The notes under the pieces were generated by a model. That model did no database searches. It was not told the origin of the DNA and saw only the letters and a program-made list of their open reading frames with translations. From contig CM060848.1 of the NCBI GenBank assembly GCA_030737835.1, positions 19,073,309 to 19,137,308 of the forward strand: a stretch of DNA of 64,000 nt. The letters are read 5' to 3'. Source of the DNA: Acorus gramineus (lineage: Eukaryota > Streptophyta > Magnoliopsida > Acorales > Acoraceae). The translations under genes and the position numbers were made by a program. Shown here piece after piece: positions 12,807-24,548 of this stretch (positions are counted from its first letter, which is position 1; every line of letters starts with the position of its first letter).

Positions 12807-13175
12807 GCCCCGTTTGGATGTGGGAATAAGGGTGAAACAGGTGAGAATAGAGGAGAATAAGTATAAAAAAAGGTGTTTGGGTAGATAGAATAAGTGGGTA
12901 TAGCTACCTAGAGTTAAGTGAGAATAAACTGGTATTTGTATTCCAGGTCCCCCTTTGAAATTGTGTTATTCATCCACTAATACAAGAGGATCTACCTGTC
13001 AAATCACATATTATCACATCAAATCATCTATCATCACCTCTTATACATCAATGGAGCTTACATGTCAAATCAACTTTTTACACCTTATTCATATTTTATT
13101 CTTCATCAACCAACAACTCAACATTTATTATTATGTTTTCCAGTGAGAATAACAAAAAACACAACCAAACAAAAA
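12807..13175. mobile_element. Tourist-like MITE copy
   Basis: It begins GCCCCGTTTGGATG and carries the same internal words as the copy at 2099-2545, including CACCTTATTCATATTTTATTC and CAACATTTATTATTATG. The right end stops in AACACAACCAAACAAAAA without the inverted terminus, so this copy is probably truncated. Confidence 0.6.
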
Positions 13176-13288
13176 AAATGCCAGTGATAGGAACATGTAT
13201 TGTGTTTTGTGGAGGGTTATATTCTATTGGGCATGGGCCCGGGCCCTAGGGTGAGTATTCTAAGTGTCCAGCAGACACCTTAATTTTT

Positions 13289-13716
13289 TGGAATTTTTAT
13301 TTTTAAGTATTTGTAAACATGCTTATTTAGAGATCGATCCCTCCATTCTTCATATTTCTTTTCAAGTCTCCATATTCAACCGCCTATTAGGTTTTTAGTC
13401 CCTCCATCAAACGTCCGTCCATACACCGTTAATTTATAAAAATGTGATTTATTTTTAACTTCCTGTCAACTATGTTATTTAGTGATTAATCCCTCCTATC
13501 TTCATATTTTATAGAGACTGATCACTAAATAACATAGTTTACAGGGACTTAAAAATAAAATTACATTTCACAAATTAACGGTGAATGGATAGACGTTTAA
13601 CGGAGGGACTAAAAACTAAATAGGCGGTTAAATATGGGGACTTAAAAAGAAATATAAAAACTGAGTAACCGATCTCTAAATAGACATGTTTACAGGGACT
13701 TAAAATTAAAAATCCC
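13289..13716. mobile_element. Fold-back element with about 200-bp arms
   Basis: The left arm (about 13289-13490) and right arm (about 13515-13716) are diverged reverse complements along nearly their whole length. Paired words include TGTAAACATG, TTATTTAGAGATCG, AACCGCCTATT, TTTTTAGTCCCTCC, CACCGTTAATTT and CTATGTTATTTAGTGAT. The loop is about 25 nt. There is no coding capacity. The transcript would form a long imperfect hairpin. Confidence 0.85.
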
Positions 13717-14671
13717 TGATTTTTTTTCATGGGCTCACACTATGGGCTTGGCAAGGTTGGGGCCTAGACAATTGCCTCGGGGCTTCTACCCAATGCCGAG
13801 CCTTTTTTTTTTTTTTTTAAGGCAAGGCTCTGGTTAAAAGAGTGTACAAGTCTTACTTCCACAACTAGACTCGAAAGCTAACAAGGAAAGTTAAAACCAG
13901 ACCTATACCAAAAAGTGTAAAGAGTCCATGTGTGATCAGTCATCACCCTACGAAAGAATGAATCTTCAACAGCATACGAGTAGTAGAAATATACATAACA
14001 TAACTCATGTACATAGATATAATGCTCCACCAATAGCACAACAAATTACACAGACCTCCCCTTGTATCTAATGAATGCGAGAAATCAACCCAACTCTTGT
14101 TGTCAACAAAATCAATTCGCACGTAACACCATTCTCACATCATTCCAGCACAATATATAATCATAACACTATTCTCACACCATTCATGTTTTTAACATAT
14201 AAAATTCTCATTATAATAATCAGAATACATAAAAAAAATTAATTAATTAATTATCTTCATATATTTATTGTACCTACCATTTATACCATTAAGAACTGAT
14301 AGGTGATTGAGATCTCAATCGGAATCCATGCCCATAATTTCATTCCGACCTAATTATAGTACCCATAACATATAACTAATAAACAGACTTCCACCCATAG
14401 AAAAAAATGGCCACCAACATTAATTGATTGAAGGAATTAATTAAAACTGAGAATGGGAGGCACAGCTGAGGTTGGTTATGAGACACCCACCCCCCCCCTA
14501 AAAACTCTCCAACCCATGATTTCTCAAGCAACCCCTCACCACGTTTTGAGGTGGAGGAAGTTAGAGCCGAAGTGCATGATCATCATGTTCTATATATAAC
14601 AAACACAAAAACCAAAATCTGTTTTGGCTTTTTAGTTTCATTTGCCTGACAAATTAAGCCTCCTCTCCTCT

Positions 14672-14678
14672 TATAAAG
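14672..14678 (+). promoter_or_regulatory. TATA box of polygalacturonase
   Basis: TATAAAG in CTCTTATAAAGAGC, 133 bp upstream of the ATG at 14805. A later TATATATAG at 14781 lies too close to the start codon to serve a normal leader. Confidence 0.55.
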
Positions 14679-14804
14679 AGCTTCTAGGCCTCGCCCTCTC
14701 GCTCTGCGTTGGGGCCTGCATATATTTTCTGGCGCAGAGGGCCTGACACCAAGCTCACCCAAATTATTACAACATCCAATTATATATAGTAATTAAGCAC
14801 AACC

Positions 14805-17312
14805 ATGGCCTTTATGAACAAGGTGTTTGTAGCTGTTTGTTTAGGTTTTTTTGTTGTTTGTGCACAAGCCACAAAACGGTCGTCGCTGGTTAAAACTCCG
14901 GCGGTTAGGTGGTCGAGAGGCGGCGGTTTTTTTGACGTCACCGGCTATGGTGCTAAGCCCGATGGCAGGACGGAGAGCAGCAAGGTTGGTTTCTAGCAAA
15001 TGAAAATTGGTTCTACCTACCTTTTCTTTTTTTCTGACTGAATTTCATTAGGTTTCATCCGTCTGCAATGTAAAATAGAGAGACCAATGTGTGGTTGTTA
15101 ATGTTATAAACACACATTATATAATACTTCATGGTCAAACACCAACTTAAAAGACATTGAAGACTTGGGTTTGCAACTGATTTTCAGAAACAGTTTTTTT
15201 TATAAGAATGAGTGTCCATAATATTCTTTTTTCAAAATTACTACTCTCAAGTCTCAACCAGTTTTATTCAACAAATATGTTTTAGTGAATTTTTAATACA
15301 GAAAATCAATATATGAAATAAAATATTAATTCATTTCAAATCAATTGCCTGAAAATTGATTTTCTAGAATATATAAGAGAAAAACAGTTTGACAATTGAT
15401 TTTAAACTAGTAAAATTAGATTTTCACAATAGATTAACATGCCCTAACGTTTTTAAAGATTTTTGGCCTAACATTATTTGTAATGCAGGCATTCATGGCT
15501 GCATGGAAAGATGCATGTTCATTCAAGGGCAAGTCCAAGGTGTTTGTCCCTGCGGGGACGTTCTTTGTCGGCCCCATCAATTTCGAAGGCCCGTGCCCGG
15601 GTGCGATGCCGGAGGTCCAGATCATGGGGACATTGAAGGCTCCAGAGGAGCTCGATGCCTTTCCGGAGGGGAGATGGATCACCTTCGGGCACGTCGACAA
15701 CCTGAAGGTCAGTGGTTTTGGGGTCCTGGATGCTCAGGGAGCCAAGGCCTGGCGCCAGACAACCTGCCCTCAGAGAAAGAAGTGCAAGAACCTTCCCATT
15801 GTAAGTTCTCTCTCTCTCTATTTATATATATAATTCTATCATAATTGAAGCATCATTTGAAAATGTGTTTGGATAATTTTTTAAGATCCGAAATCAAAAT
15901 CAAAATCTGATTATGATTGCGTTTAGAAACATAATGGGATCAAATCGAATAAATGTTTGATATAAAAAAATGCTGTTTTGGGAGAAGTTAAAAGTTTGAT
16001 TTGGAATATAAATTTAGAAAGAATGAATCTTCTTTAATAATAAAGTACAAAAATGTGTGAAATCTAACTTACAAGTCTAATTATGGTTTTATAAATAAAT
16101 TAAATTAGTAAACAATATCTTAAAATATGTAACTACTAAGATAACTTATATAACTAGGTAAATATGTTGAATGGTTAATGATAAAAATGATATAAGAATT
16201 TTTTTTTTTTTTTGTTCAGAGCGTCAAATGTAGTTATATAGTTTTTTCTTCAAATTAATTATAAATTTAAAAAAAATTAATTGAAAAAAATTAAGGTTTA
16301 ATTTGATAACTCTGATCCACCGTAAGAATTTCCTTTCTTATAAATCTATATATTCTATGGATGAAAAAAAATTACACTGTGTATTGTCACCAGACTCTTG
16401 AGCTGAGCCGAGTCCTAAATACAAACATCACCGGAATCACGTTGGAGAATGGGAAGGGCTTCAACATGGCCGTCCACAAAAGCAAACACATCTGCATCGA
16501 CCACATCCACATCAATGCCCCACCGGAGAGCCCCAACACCGATGGCATCCACGTCAGCGGCTCCGACCACGTCAGCATAACCAACGCCCAAATCGGGGTG
16601 GGCGACGACTGCGTTTCCGTTGGCCAGGGGACGACCAATCTCTTAGTCTCCCAAGTCACATGTGGTCCAGGCCACGGCATCAGGTAAGATTGGATCACAT
16701 CAGTTCTTGTCATTCATCAATAACAACCGATGATTTATGATGGAGTTGGATCGATTTTTTTTTTTATAGCATTGGAAGCTTGGGAAAGTATCAAAACGAG
16801 GCGGACGTGGTGGGCATGATCGTGAGGAACTGCACGTTGAAGGGCACGACGAATGGTCTAAGGATCAAGACATGGCCGGGGGCGGGTCCAAGCCAGGCTC
16901 GCAACTTCACCTACGACAACATCGTCATGGACAACGTTCTCAACCCGATCATCATCGACGGCGAATACTGCCCAACAGGCGAATGCACCGACCAGGCATG
17001 CATATGCTCTCGTTGGTTTTGTTGACTTTTAACACATAAAAATCAAAATATGTTTGGAAACCAATTATCTGAAAATTGATTTTACAGGCGTCTCGGGTGA
17101 GCATCAGCGACGTGTCGTTCAACAACGTGAGGGGGACGTCGGCGTCGCTGATCGCGGTGAACTTCATGTGCAGCTCGGCCGCCCCGTGCAAGAGCATCCG
17201 GCTTTCGAACATCAACCTGACGCCAATCTACGGTGACACGCCGACGACGTCGTCGTGCAAGAATGCTTTGGGGAGTTCTTTGGGAAAACAACAACCTGAT
17301 GCGTGCATCTAG
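14805..17312 (+). CDS. Exopolygalacturonase (GH28), secreted
   Basis: A glycoside hydrolase family 28 enzyme that hydrolyses alpha-1,4-galacturonan of pectin in the cell wall. Exons: 14805-14984, 15489-15800, 16394-16683, 16770-16995 and 17088-17312, giving 410 aa. Residues 1-22 are a signal peptide (VFVAVCLGFFVVCAQA, then TKRSS). Next is FFDVTGYGAKPDGRTESSKAF, the usual start of the beta-helix. Catalytic and structural motifs are all present: SPNTDGIHVS (NTD), GVGDDCVSVG (DD), CGPGHGISIGSLG (GHG) and NGLRIKTWP (RIK). The C-terminus keeps the conserved cysteines (EYCPTGECTD, MCSSAAPCKSI, SSCKNALG). Length and wording (PAGTFFVGPINFEGPC, KYQNEADVVGMIVRNCTLKGT) fit plant exo-acting pollen-type enzymes; exo activity and pollen expression are inferences. 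The last intron appears to use a GC donor (CAG|GCATGC). Exon 3 could start at nearby AGs, but 16394 gives the best family alignment. Confidence 0.93.
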
Positions 17313-18765
17313 ATCAGTGGTGCGCGCGATTAGATTCGCAGGGGTTATTGTATATGAATTAAAATTGTACTATATATTACACAGGAATTCTGTTGTCCAG
17401 TATTTGGAAGAGAAGGTTTTGTGGGAGATATTTTTTGTACTTGCATGCCTGTTTTAGCTAGTCACATGCACTTGCAAGTTCAAGAAGGGAAATGAAGAAT
17501 TTCAAGAAAAAAATTTCTCTGATGATGAAAATTTATAGGAGGAAGGTTGTGTTAAAATGGGATACGTACGCATGGTCACGCACAGCAAGCGTGGCTGCAA
17601 TTCAACCATGAAATGTGATTGTCAGTTGCATTTTGATTATGGTGCAGGGATTTTGAATTGCATGCTTGGATTATATGATCTACAATCAAATGTAATCAAT
17701 CTGGATTCAGAGGTGTTTGGATCCTGAAAGTCGCATTGATTCTTTGTGACTCTCAACTAGAAAATTAATGTCTCAGGTATGTGATAAAAAAACAACCCTC
17801 CTCAAAATATCTCTATTTTAAAAATTGATGCATAACTTATTGGGTGTCCCATGGATTCTCTATCGTGAATTTTACATAGAGGATCCAGTCTCATTTCAAA
17901 GTATGACGTGGTTAACTTGATGTTAATTAATTCTCCTGGCCTCCTGGTATACCGAGTTGTACAATTATAGTATAAAGTTGCGTCTTATTAATTTAGATAG
18001 AGTTGCTTTGACAAAATCAAATTTTTTTGTGAAGATCAGAGAGGATGACATCCACTGAGATCATGTCATGTAGATATAATGATGATATATTTAAGTTATG
18101 TAGCACGATTCTTTTGTAAATGTATATTTACAATAAAAAATTAAAAGAAAGTTATTTTTTTTATTAGATTGGTTTTTTATAACTTCATGATTTGTCATGA
18201 GCATTATCACTGCCACATGGATCTTATGTGGCTCTTAAACATAGGGTCGGAGCACGGTTTGAGTCGTTTGACACTTGGGTCATTTGTTTTCCAATTTTTT
18301 GCCACGATTGGTTGTGGTACAGTGGTGTCACCGCCGTGCATGCAATATAGATAATTTAATAAAAAAAATTACAATTTTTTTTTTTTTTTTTGATATTAAC
18401 CAAGTTGTGATATATAGGTTGATACAAACCAAGATATATAATGAACATCAATTATTCAATTCGTTCTCACCAAGAAAATTAAAGCTATACTTTTGTGAAC
18501 GATCGACATGAACAAAGTACAACTAATCCGATAAATTCAGATACAGCAAGATCGTTGTCTTTAAATTAAACACGTCCAAGTTCACTGTAGGGGTCAACAA
18601 CTTCCTTTTAAGCGGCGACACGCCCTCAGAATCATCAAACCCTGGAGGCAGATCCAATGCTGAAGCATTGTTGTTATCAATAAGCTTTTAAGATGCATGG
18701 ACCAATAGTTTGAGATGCTCCTTGAGGGGTTCCTCCTGTGAGGTTCATTAAAATTAACTTTTAAG
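17313..18765. other. Intergenic spacer, nothing recognised
   Basis: 3' flank of the polygalacturonase and 5' flank of the USP-kinase gene. AT-rich with a poly-T tract near 18376. No coding segment or repeat family is recognised. Confidence 0.5.
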
Positions 18766-21700
18766 ATGCCTAACAAGGTGGTGGAGAAGGATAGGGTGAT
18801 CGTGGTTTTAGAGGGTTTCAAGGTATGCCATTCGCAGGCAGAGGGGCTCGCGCCGCTGCGATGGGCCATCGACAATGTGGTCCGCGAGGAGGATGAGCTT
18901 CTTGTAGTCACCGTACTCCACCACCCAGTGGGTTCGCCAGAGACGCGTGGGTTTGGTTGCTTGCCCTTTGTTTCAGCCAATTCAAGTAAGTTGGAGCGAT
19001 CTTATCAGGTTTGATCAGTTTCTAAATGTTAATACGTGTTATGATCATTTTAAACACTCATAGAAACTAATTGAATTTAGTACTAACTCGATGTATCTCA
19101 GAAAAGTAAAGGAAGTGAGGTGAAAGAATATGGAACAAAATTAAAAGAAAATGATAAGAAATTTTTTTTTTACTTTTTTTTTTTTTTTGTTATTACTAAC
19201 TGATAGAAAAATGCTAGAAATTGATTTTGGAAGGATAAAAATAAAGGACACTAATACACTCGGTTTATTTTGTAACCCGCACGGGATGGTCCTTCAGCTA
19301 CCTATGCACTCAAATGTATATATTGTCTTAGTGCAATGCACGAAAAATTAAAAAAAATTTATTTTAAAAAAAAATATAAAAATTTGCATCGATTTATCTA
19401 TTTTTTACTTTACTTTTCATAGTAATATGTATTTTATTAAACAAATATATATTTTTTCAAAAAATACAAAATGACTAGGGAGTGCAATCGGGGCTGTATG
19501 CGATGTTGGATGTAACATTTTAATTTTCAAAAATAAAACAAAAGAGACTTCTTTTCTTAAACACAGAAAATTGAATTTTTAAGTTTATAACTATTGCATT
19601 TTTAGTAACAATGCAAGTTTTTATTCATCTCATAGCTCGTTAAAGTTAATTTTTGGCTGAATTTTTCTTTTGCAGGGGAGCGACAAGGATTCTCTAGAAT
19701 AAGAGACAAGTACCTGAAATTCCTGCAGCAACAAATTGGGTTGAGGAAGGAGGTTTATCTTGACAGGTTCGGGGAGTTTTATTATGATTGCAAGAGGAAA
19801 AATGTAAGTCCAATTTAAATGTTTAAATGTAACATGGTATCCAAAACATGATCGGCTTCAATCATGTCTTGTCTAGTCAATCAATGCATTAGTTTAAAAT
19901 AAAAATCATTAAAATCTTTGTGATATCATATGCTTTGCATGCAAAACTTCACAAAAATCAATCTCTTATTGAAAACTGATCATAGATACTAACTAAACTT
20001 TATTGGAATACGTACTCCATAGAAATCAATCTTGTTTAAAAACCATTTATGTTTTTTCTCTAGTTTTTTATTTTGTAACATGGAATCCAAACAAGAGTAG
20101 ATAACGAAAGTTTTTATTTGATGATAGATCAAGTTTCAGGTGAAGGTAGCTGCCGGACACCAACCTCTTAATATTGCGGTCCAAGAGGCGAGAAGCACTA
20201 GAGCTACTTGGGTAGTCATGGACAGGTTTTCTCTTTGTAATTGTGCACAATTTTGTATGAAAAACAAATTATTTCTTCTTTTTATAAACAAAGCAAAATC
20301 ATTGTTTTTTTCATCGATCTTTCTTCATGCACAAACACTCCCTCACAGTGACAATTGAATTTCACAGGTGCTTCGGCCTAGACTGGTGTCGCGTGTTACG
20401 TTTCAACGATCGCAAGATCGCTCTTATAAACGGCGACGAAGAAGCCGAGACGCTCGATTGTTATCCTCCAACAACGCAAAACGCGTCCAAAACTTCCAAA
20501 GCCGTTCAAGAATCCGAGACCGACCAGCCTTTCAAGACCACCAAGGAGCACATAAAATCCGAGGACCGTCACATCCGCGACGCCTTACCAGACTTCCGAC
20601 GCAATAACAGACCCTTCCCGCCATCCCTGTTAGTGAACAAACACTCAAACGCGGGTGGTACTGTCGATGATCGGATTTCAGAAAAAACCACGCAAGCTTT
20701 GCTGAAGAGGGTGTCGGCCGCGTCGATGTTCCATCGGAACGTGATGCGACGTGCCGATGAAGGTCCCTTCTTGTCACTTGATCGACGGCTCTCGGGGGAT
20801 CGGCCTTGTATGACGTGCTCGGAGAGGATGGCGGTGGCGGTTGGAGTCGGGCGGGGGCTAAGGTACATGCATGAAGGGTGCCCCGGAGCGCCGGTGAGCC
20901 ACGGGGATCTGCGGCCGGCCAACATCGTCTTGGTGGGCGGACTCCGGCCCGTGGTAATATTGCACAAATGCAGATTTAAATATATTTTTAGTGTTTAATT
21001 TTTTAAACAATCATCTTGCTTTTACATTCTATACTCCATTAACTGAAAAATTAACAAAATAATATTTTTTATATATTGATTTTAAAATATAAGATTTTAA
21101 AAATTCTAGCCATTCAAACACGTGTTTAAGCATAAGAACATTTGATGTTGGGTTTCTTTTGTGCTGATGATTCCAGATATGTGGTTTTGGTGGGGCGAGG
21201 TGGGTGAGAAGGGAAGAGCAGGGGAAGAAGACAGACTGGTTGGTACAGTAATTATAGTTGAAGGGAAAATGTTATGAACAGTACTCATTCGTGTACTAAT
21301 AACTTTTGTATTCTAAACTTTTTTTAATTTTTTGAAAATATACGTTTGTTTAATGAAATATACACATTTTACAGAAATAAAATGTGTAGTACTAGAATGA
21401 TTTTAATTGCATACATATTTTTTTGTATTTTTACTAATTATATATGCATATACATCACCTAATCCGATATATACTTAATTAGAGAAATTATATACTCAAT
21501 TAGTATTTCAGAACTGAGTGCATCAGCGACATGAAATTCTTACTCTTTTACGATTTTGTATGATAATATTAAAAGTTAGATAAACTAGTATTTTTATTTT
21601 TTTGATATTCGAGGGACATCCTGTGGTTGGCCTTACAACCAAACAGGAAAGGCTACCTTCACTTATTTGTTCTGATTGAAAATTCTTTCAAATTTTTGTC

Positions 21701-22480
21701 AACAAACATTTGGTTAAGTCATTATCAAAATTCAAATCTAAAACCTACCCTTAACCACTGTGTTATGATCACTGGGGACTTAAACACAAACTAGTACGTG
21801 GCCCCTCCCTAGACCCATGGTTAAACACATCCAACATTCAAAAAAACATAAATAGAGATCCCATTATCAATTACACTTGTTTTGTTGTCTAACGATCAAA
21901 TTCTGTGATGTCTTCTGCAGGTGTTGGCATGACTGCCTCTCCGATGCCGAACTTAACACATCACCCGTAAAGTCGGACATCTTTGCCTTCGGCGTGCTGC
22001 TTCTGAGGCTCTTCTGCCCGAGACATCCGGACTACAATGACAACCAACTCATAGAGTGGGTAAGCATAAGCATGCGCGCGCACGACGCGCGCACATTGAT
22101 CGATCGAGCGAGAACTAACATGTTGCGCGCACGTACTGTAGGCCCGGCCATTGCTGTCTGAGCATCTATGGCATGAGTTGGTGGATGAAGAAATGGAGGA
22201 TCTGGACTTGCATGATGTCTTTAAGGCCATGATCACCGCGGCACGGTGCATCGATGTTAGGCCTGCGTCCCGCCCAACCATGACTCAAGTAGGTTCGATC
22301 TACAGCAGCATTGTTTTTGTTTCCTCACCCAGCATTGGTTTTACTTGACATTTGTCACATTTTGTGTGTTTTTTTTTATGAAAGGTGGTTTCCATCCTAC
22401 AAGGTGAACATCCTTGTGTTCTGTGGTCATCCCCTGCATCTATTTCTAGCTGGGGCACAGGACCTGGTGATGGATTGTGA
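18766..22480 (+). CDS. USP-domain receptor-like cytoplasmic kinase homologue, predicted pseudokinase
   Basis: Eight exons: 18766-18985, 19676-19803, 20128-20225, 20368-20953, 21177-21247, 21921-22059, 22142-22288 and 22385-22480, giving 494 aa in one frame. Residues about 8-155 form the USP-like domain (RVIVVLEGFKV, PLRWAIDNVVREEDELLVVTVLHH, VKVAAGHQPLNIAVQEA, ATWVVMDR), as in the plant inactive kinase SELMODRAFT_444075-like/PERK-related family. A basic low-complexity linker follows. The kinase part is heavily reduced. I see no glycine loop, no VAVK lysine and no alpha-C glutamate; it picks up at MFHRNVMR, then SERMAVAVGVGRGLRYMHEG. The catalytic loop is HGDLRPAN (HRD changed to HGD at 327-329), DFG is GFG (347-349), and the APE region is missing. 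The C-lobe continues with KSDIFAFGVLLLRLF, LIEWARPLLSE and DVRPASRPTMTQVVSILQG. A scaffold or regulatory role is an inference. Exon 3 has a second in-frame acceptor at 20140, and exon 5 a second possible donor at 21239. Confidence 0.85.
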
Positions 22481-24426
22481 TAATGTTCTGCAGATGCTCA
22501 TGTAGCATGGGATTTTGTAATGTGGTTTATTTTGTTTTGTTGGAAGTGGTCTGTCAATTTCAAAAGTAAAATATCATGGCAGTCACTTTGGCAGATATAT
22601 AATTGTTTAAAGAAACATACATATTCCATATGGAATTTTATATTTTTTAAAATTTTATCATGTTATGTTAATTTGAATATTATTTGTTATCAAATCACAA
22701 GAAAGTTTTAGTATCATCCACATTCAAAGTGTTTTAGAAAAATTAAATATATATTCAATGCTATTACATATCCATTTGATTTGAAATGGAGCAATACAGC
22801 TTTAATTATTTTTAGAAAATTAAAACTTTTATTATCATGAATAAATTTTAATATTTGACTATATGCAATTTATAAAATAATTTTAAATTATAAACAAAAG
22901 ATATCAAATTTTTTTGTTAAATAATAACTATATAAAACAAATTCCCATCACAGTATCTACAAAGGGGATGGCTATAATCACCCCTTTTTGGCAAACCCAC
23001 CCCGTTCAGAAATCCACCCCAACCCATTTTACAACCCCCCCCCCCCCCCGCGCGCGTCTAGGCATCCTCCTTGTCTATCCTCTCTCTGTTCTATTTCTAC
23101 TGAATCGGTCACTGTTTGAGGAAGAAGAGGAAAACATGATGGAGCTGTTCAATTTGAAGTTTTGGATCTTGACCAAGCTCATCCAGGTGAGTGTTGACGT
23201 CAAAACTCTTCGTCTATGTTGACCTCCACTATAACTCTCACGAACCTAGGAGGATGAAGAAGATGAAATTATTTTTTTCTCTTTCTTTTATGGATTTTTG
23301 TGTTTAGATTTGGAGTCCTTTTTTTTTAGATTGGTGACTCAAATTGGGTTTTGTTGGTTTAATGTGGTGATTTTTTGGAGCTGAACGTTTGATTGAGGTT
23401 GGAATTGATTTGGTCACTCTTAACTTTTTTTTAATTTTCTTTGTGTGTGTTTAGATTTAGAGTAAAAAATTGTATTTATTTGTGTGGTGAATGAATTGCA
23501 TTTTGCTGGTTTGAAAAGACAAAACCTTTTTCGTGAGTAAATATTTTGTCGAAGTTTGAACTTGGTGAATTTGTTTTGGGATTACACAATGCTGGAGAAG
23601 TCATCCACTGATGGTAAGTGGAGGGGACTCATGGGAGAGCATGCGAGAGAGAAGGGGTGGGGTGCGGCCATTCATTGAGGGTGAAAAGTAAAAGGGAAGG
23701 ATCAGTTTAGATAGAATGGGATGGGAAGGGACGGGTTTTCTTTGTTTCACAAAAACATAAAACATATTAAAGATATTTAAGTTCTTATAAACATCTATAA
23801 ACTCACATATTCGTGACATGACAATTAAATTTTTAAAAACACAGAAAATAGAAAATGTATGATATATTCCTACTGTTAATTATTATTATCCCATCTTGAT
23901 TCATTTTAACAATGGGTGTGATTTATAAACTCTACAATGCAAAACATGGTAGTTAGCAGGAGTTTTTTAACTTGTATAATTTCCAAAATGTAAATAAAAA
24001 ATCTAAATAATATTTATAGTATACTAAATACAATACATAAATAAAATCACCCTCACAATTGCAATTGTTTAAAATAGAAAAAAAAAACAATGGAATAGTA
24101 GCCAACAATAATACAAAATCCATAAAAGAAAATAAAAATGAGCTTGATCAAGTGCAAAATGGTCATTAAAAAGATTTATATGTTTTTCTATTTTTAGTGA
24201 TTTATACGGGTGTTTAATTTTATATGGATTGAATATTATGAAAATATATCGTTAAATTAGACAAAAAATTAAATCATAGACTAAATTAACTAACCAAAAC
24301 TATTTAAATGACTTATATGCCCGATTTCAAATTTACAAAATGGGTCTATGGATGTTCACATGGGATAAAATGTTTTTAACCCTTTTTATATTTTTCCCAG
24401 GTTGGGGTTCTCATCTGATGGGTGGG
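22481..24426. other. Intergenic spacer with a poly-C tract
   Basis: AT-rich 3' flank followed at about 22975-23150 by a C-rich stretch (AACCCACCCC words, a 16-base C run near 23034-23049, then GCGCGCG). A short ORF (MMELFNLKFWILTKLIQ, from 23135) is followed by GTGAGT, which looks like a splice donor, but I cannot connect it to a gene. G-rich words occur at 23640-23740. It may be transposon or gene remnants. Confidence 0.4.
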
Positions 24427-24433
24427 TATATAT
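24427..24433 (+). promoter_or_regulatory. Possible TATA box of the MORF gene
   Basis: TATATAT in GGGTATATATCCGCC, about 120 bp upstream of the ATG at 24549. Spacing is acceptable, but the site is short and unproven. Confidence 0.4.
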
Positions 24434-24548
24434 CCGCCGGGCCGGGCCGGGCTCAACCCACCTCGCCAACCTAAAGGGGTTCTCTTCTCCTCTCTCCATC
24501 CCGAGAAACACAAAGACTTCGCGACCCTAGATCCGACTCGGTTCAGCC

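Larger units (their letters stand above)
7560..14671. other. Intergenic, AT-rich, transposon debris
   Basis: About 7 kb with no intact gene. It contains the 3' flank of the 83-aa gene, a long TA repeat (8144-8215), a transposon fragment (8758-9010), a second TA-rich tract near 9787-9806, a 140-bp duplication (10982-11240), a decayed hAT transposase (11402-12060), a GA tract near 12524-12541, a MITE (12807-13175) and a large fold-back element (13289-13716). The rest shows nothing recognisable. Confidence 0.6.

Noticed and set aside
18594..18980. 128-codon minus-strand ORF overlapping the pseudokinase first exon
   Set aside because: Antisense shadow of a coding exon; no recognised motifs and no splice or promoter support.
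23135..23190. Short ORF MMELFNLKFWILTKLIQ followed by a GTGAGT donor
   Set aside because: No second exon or recognisable family could be joined to it.
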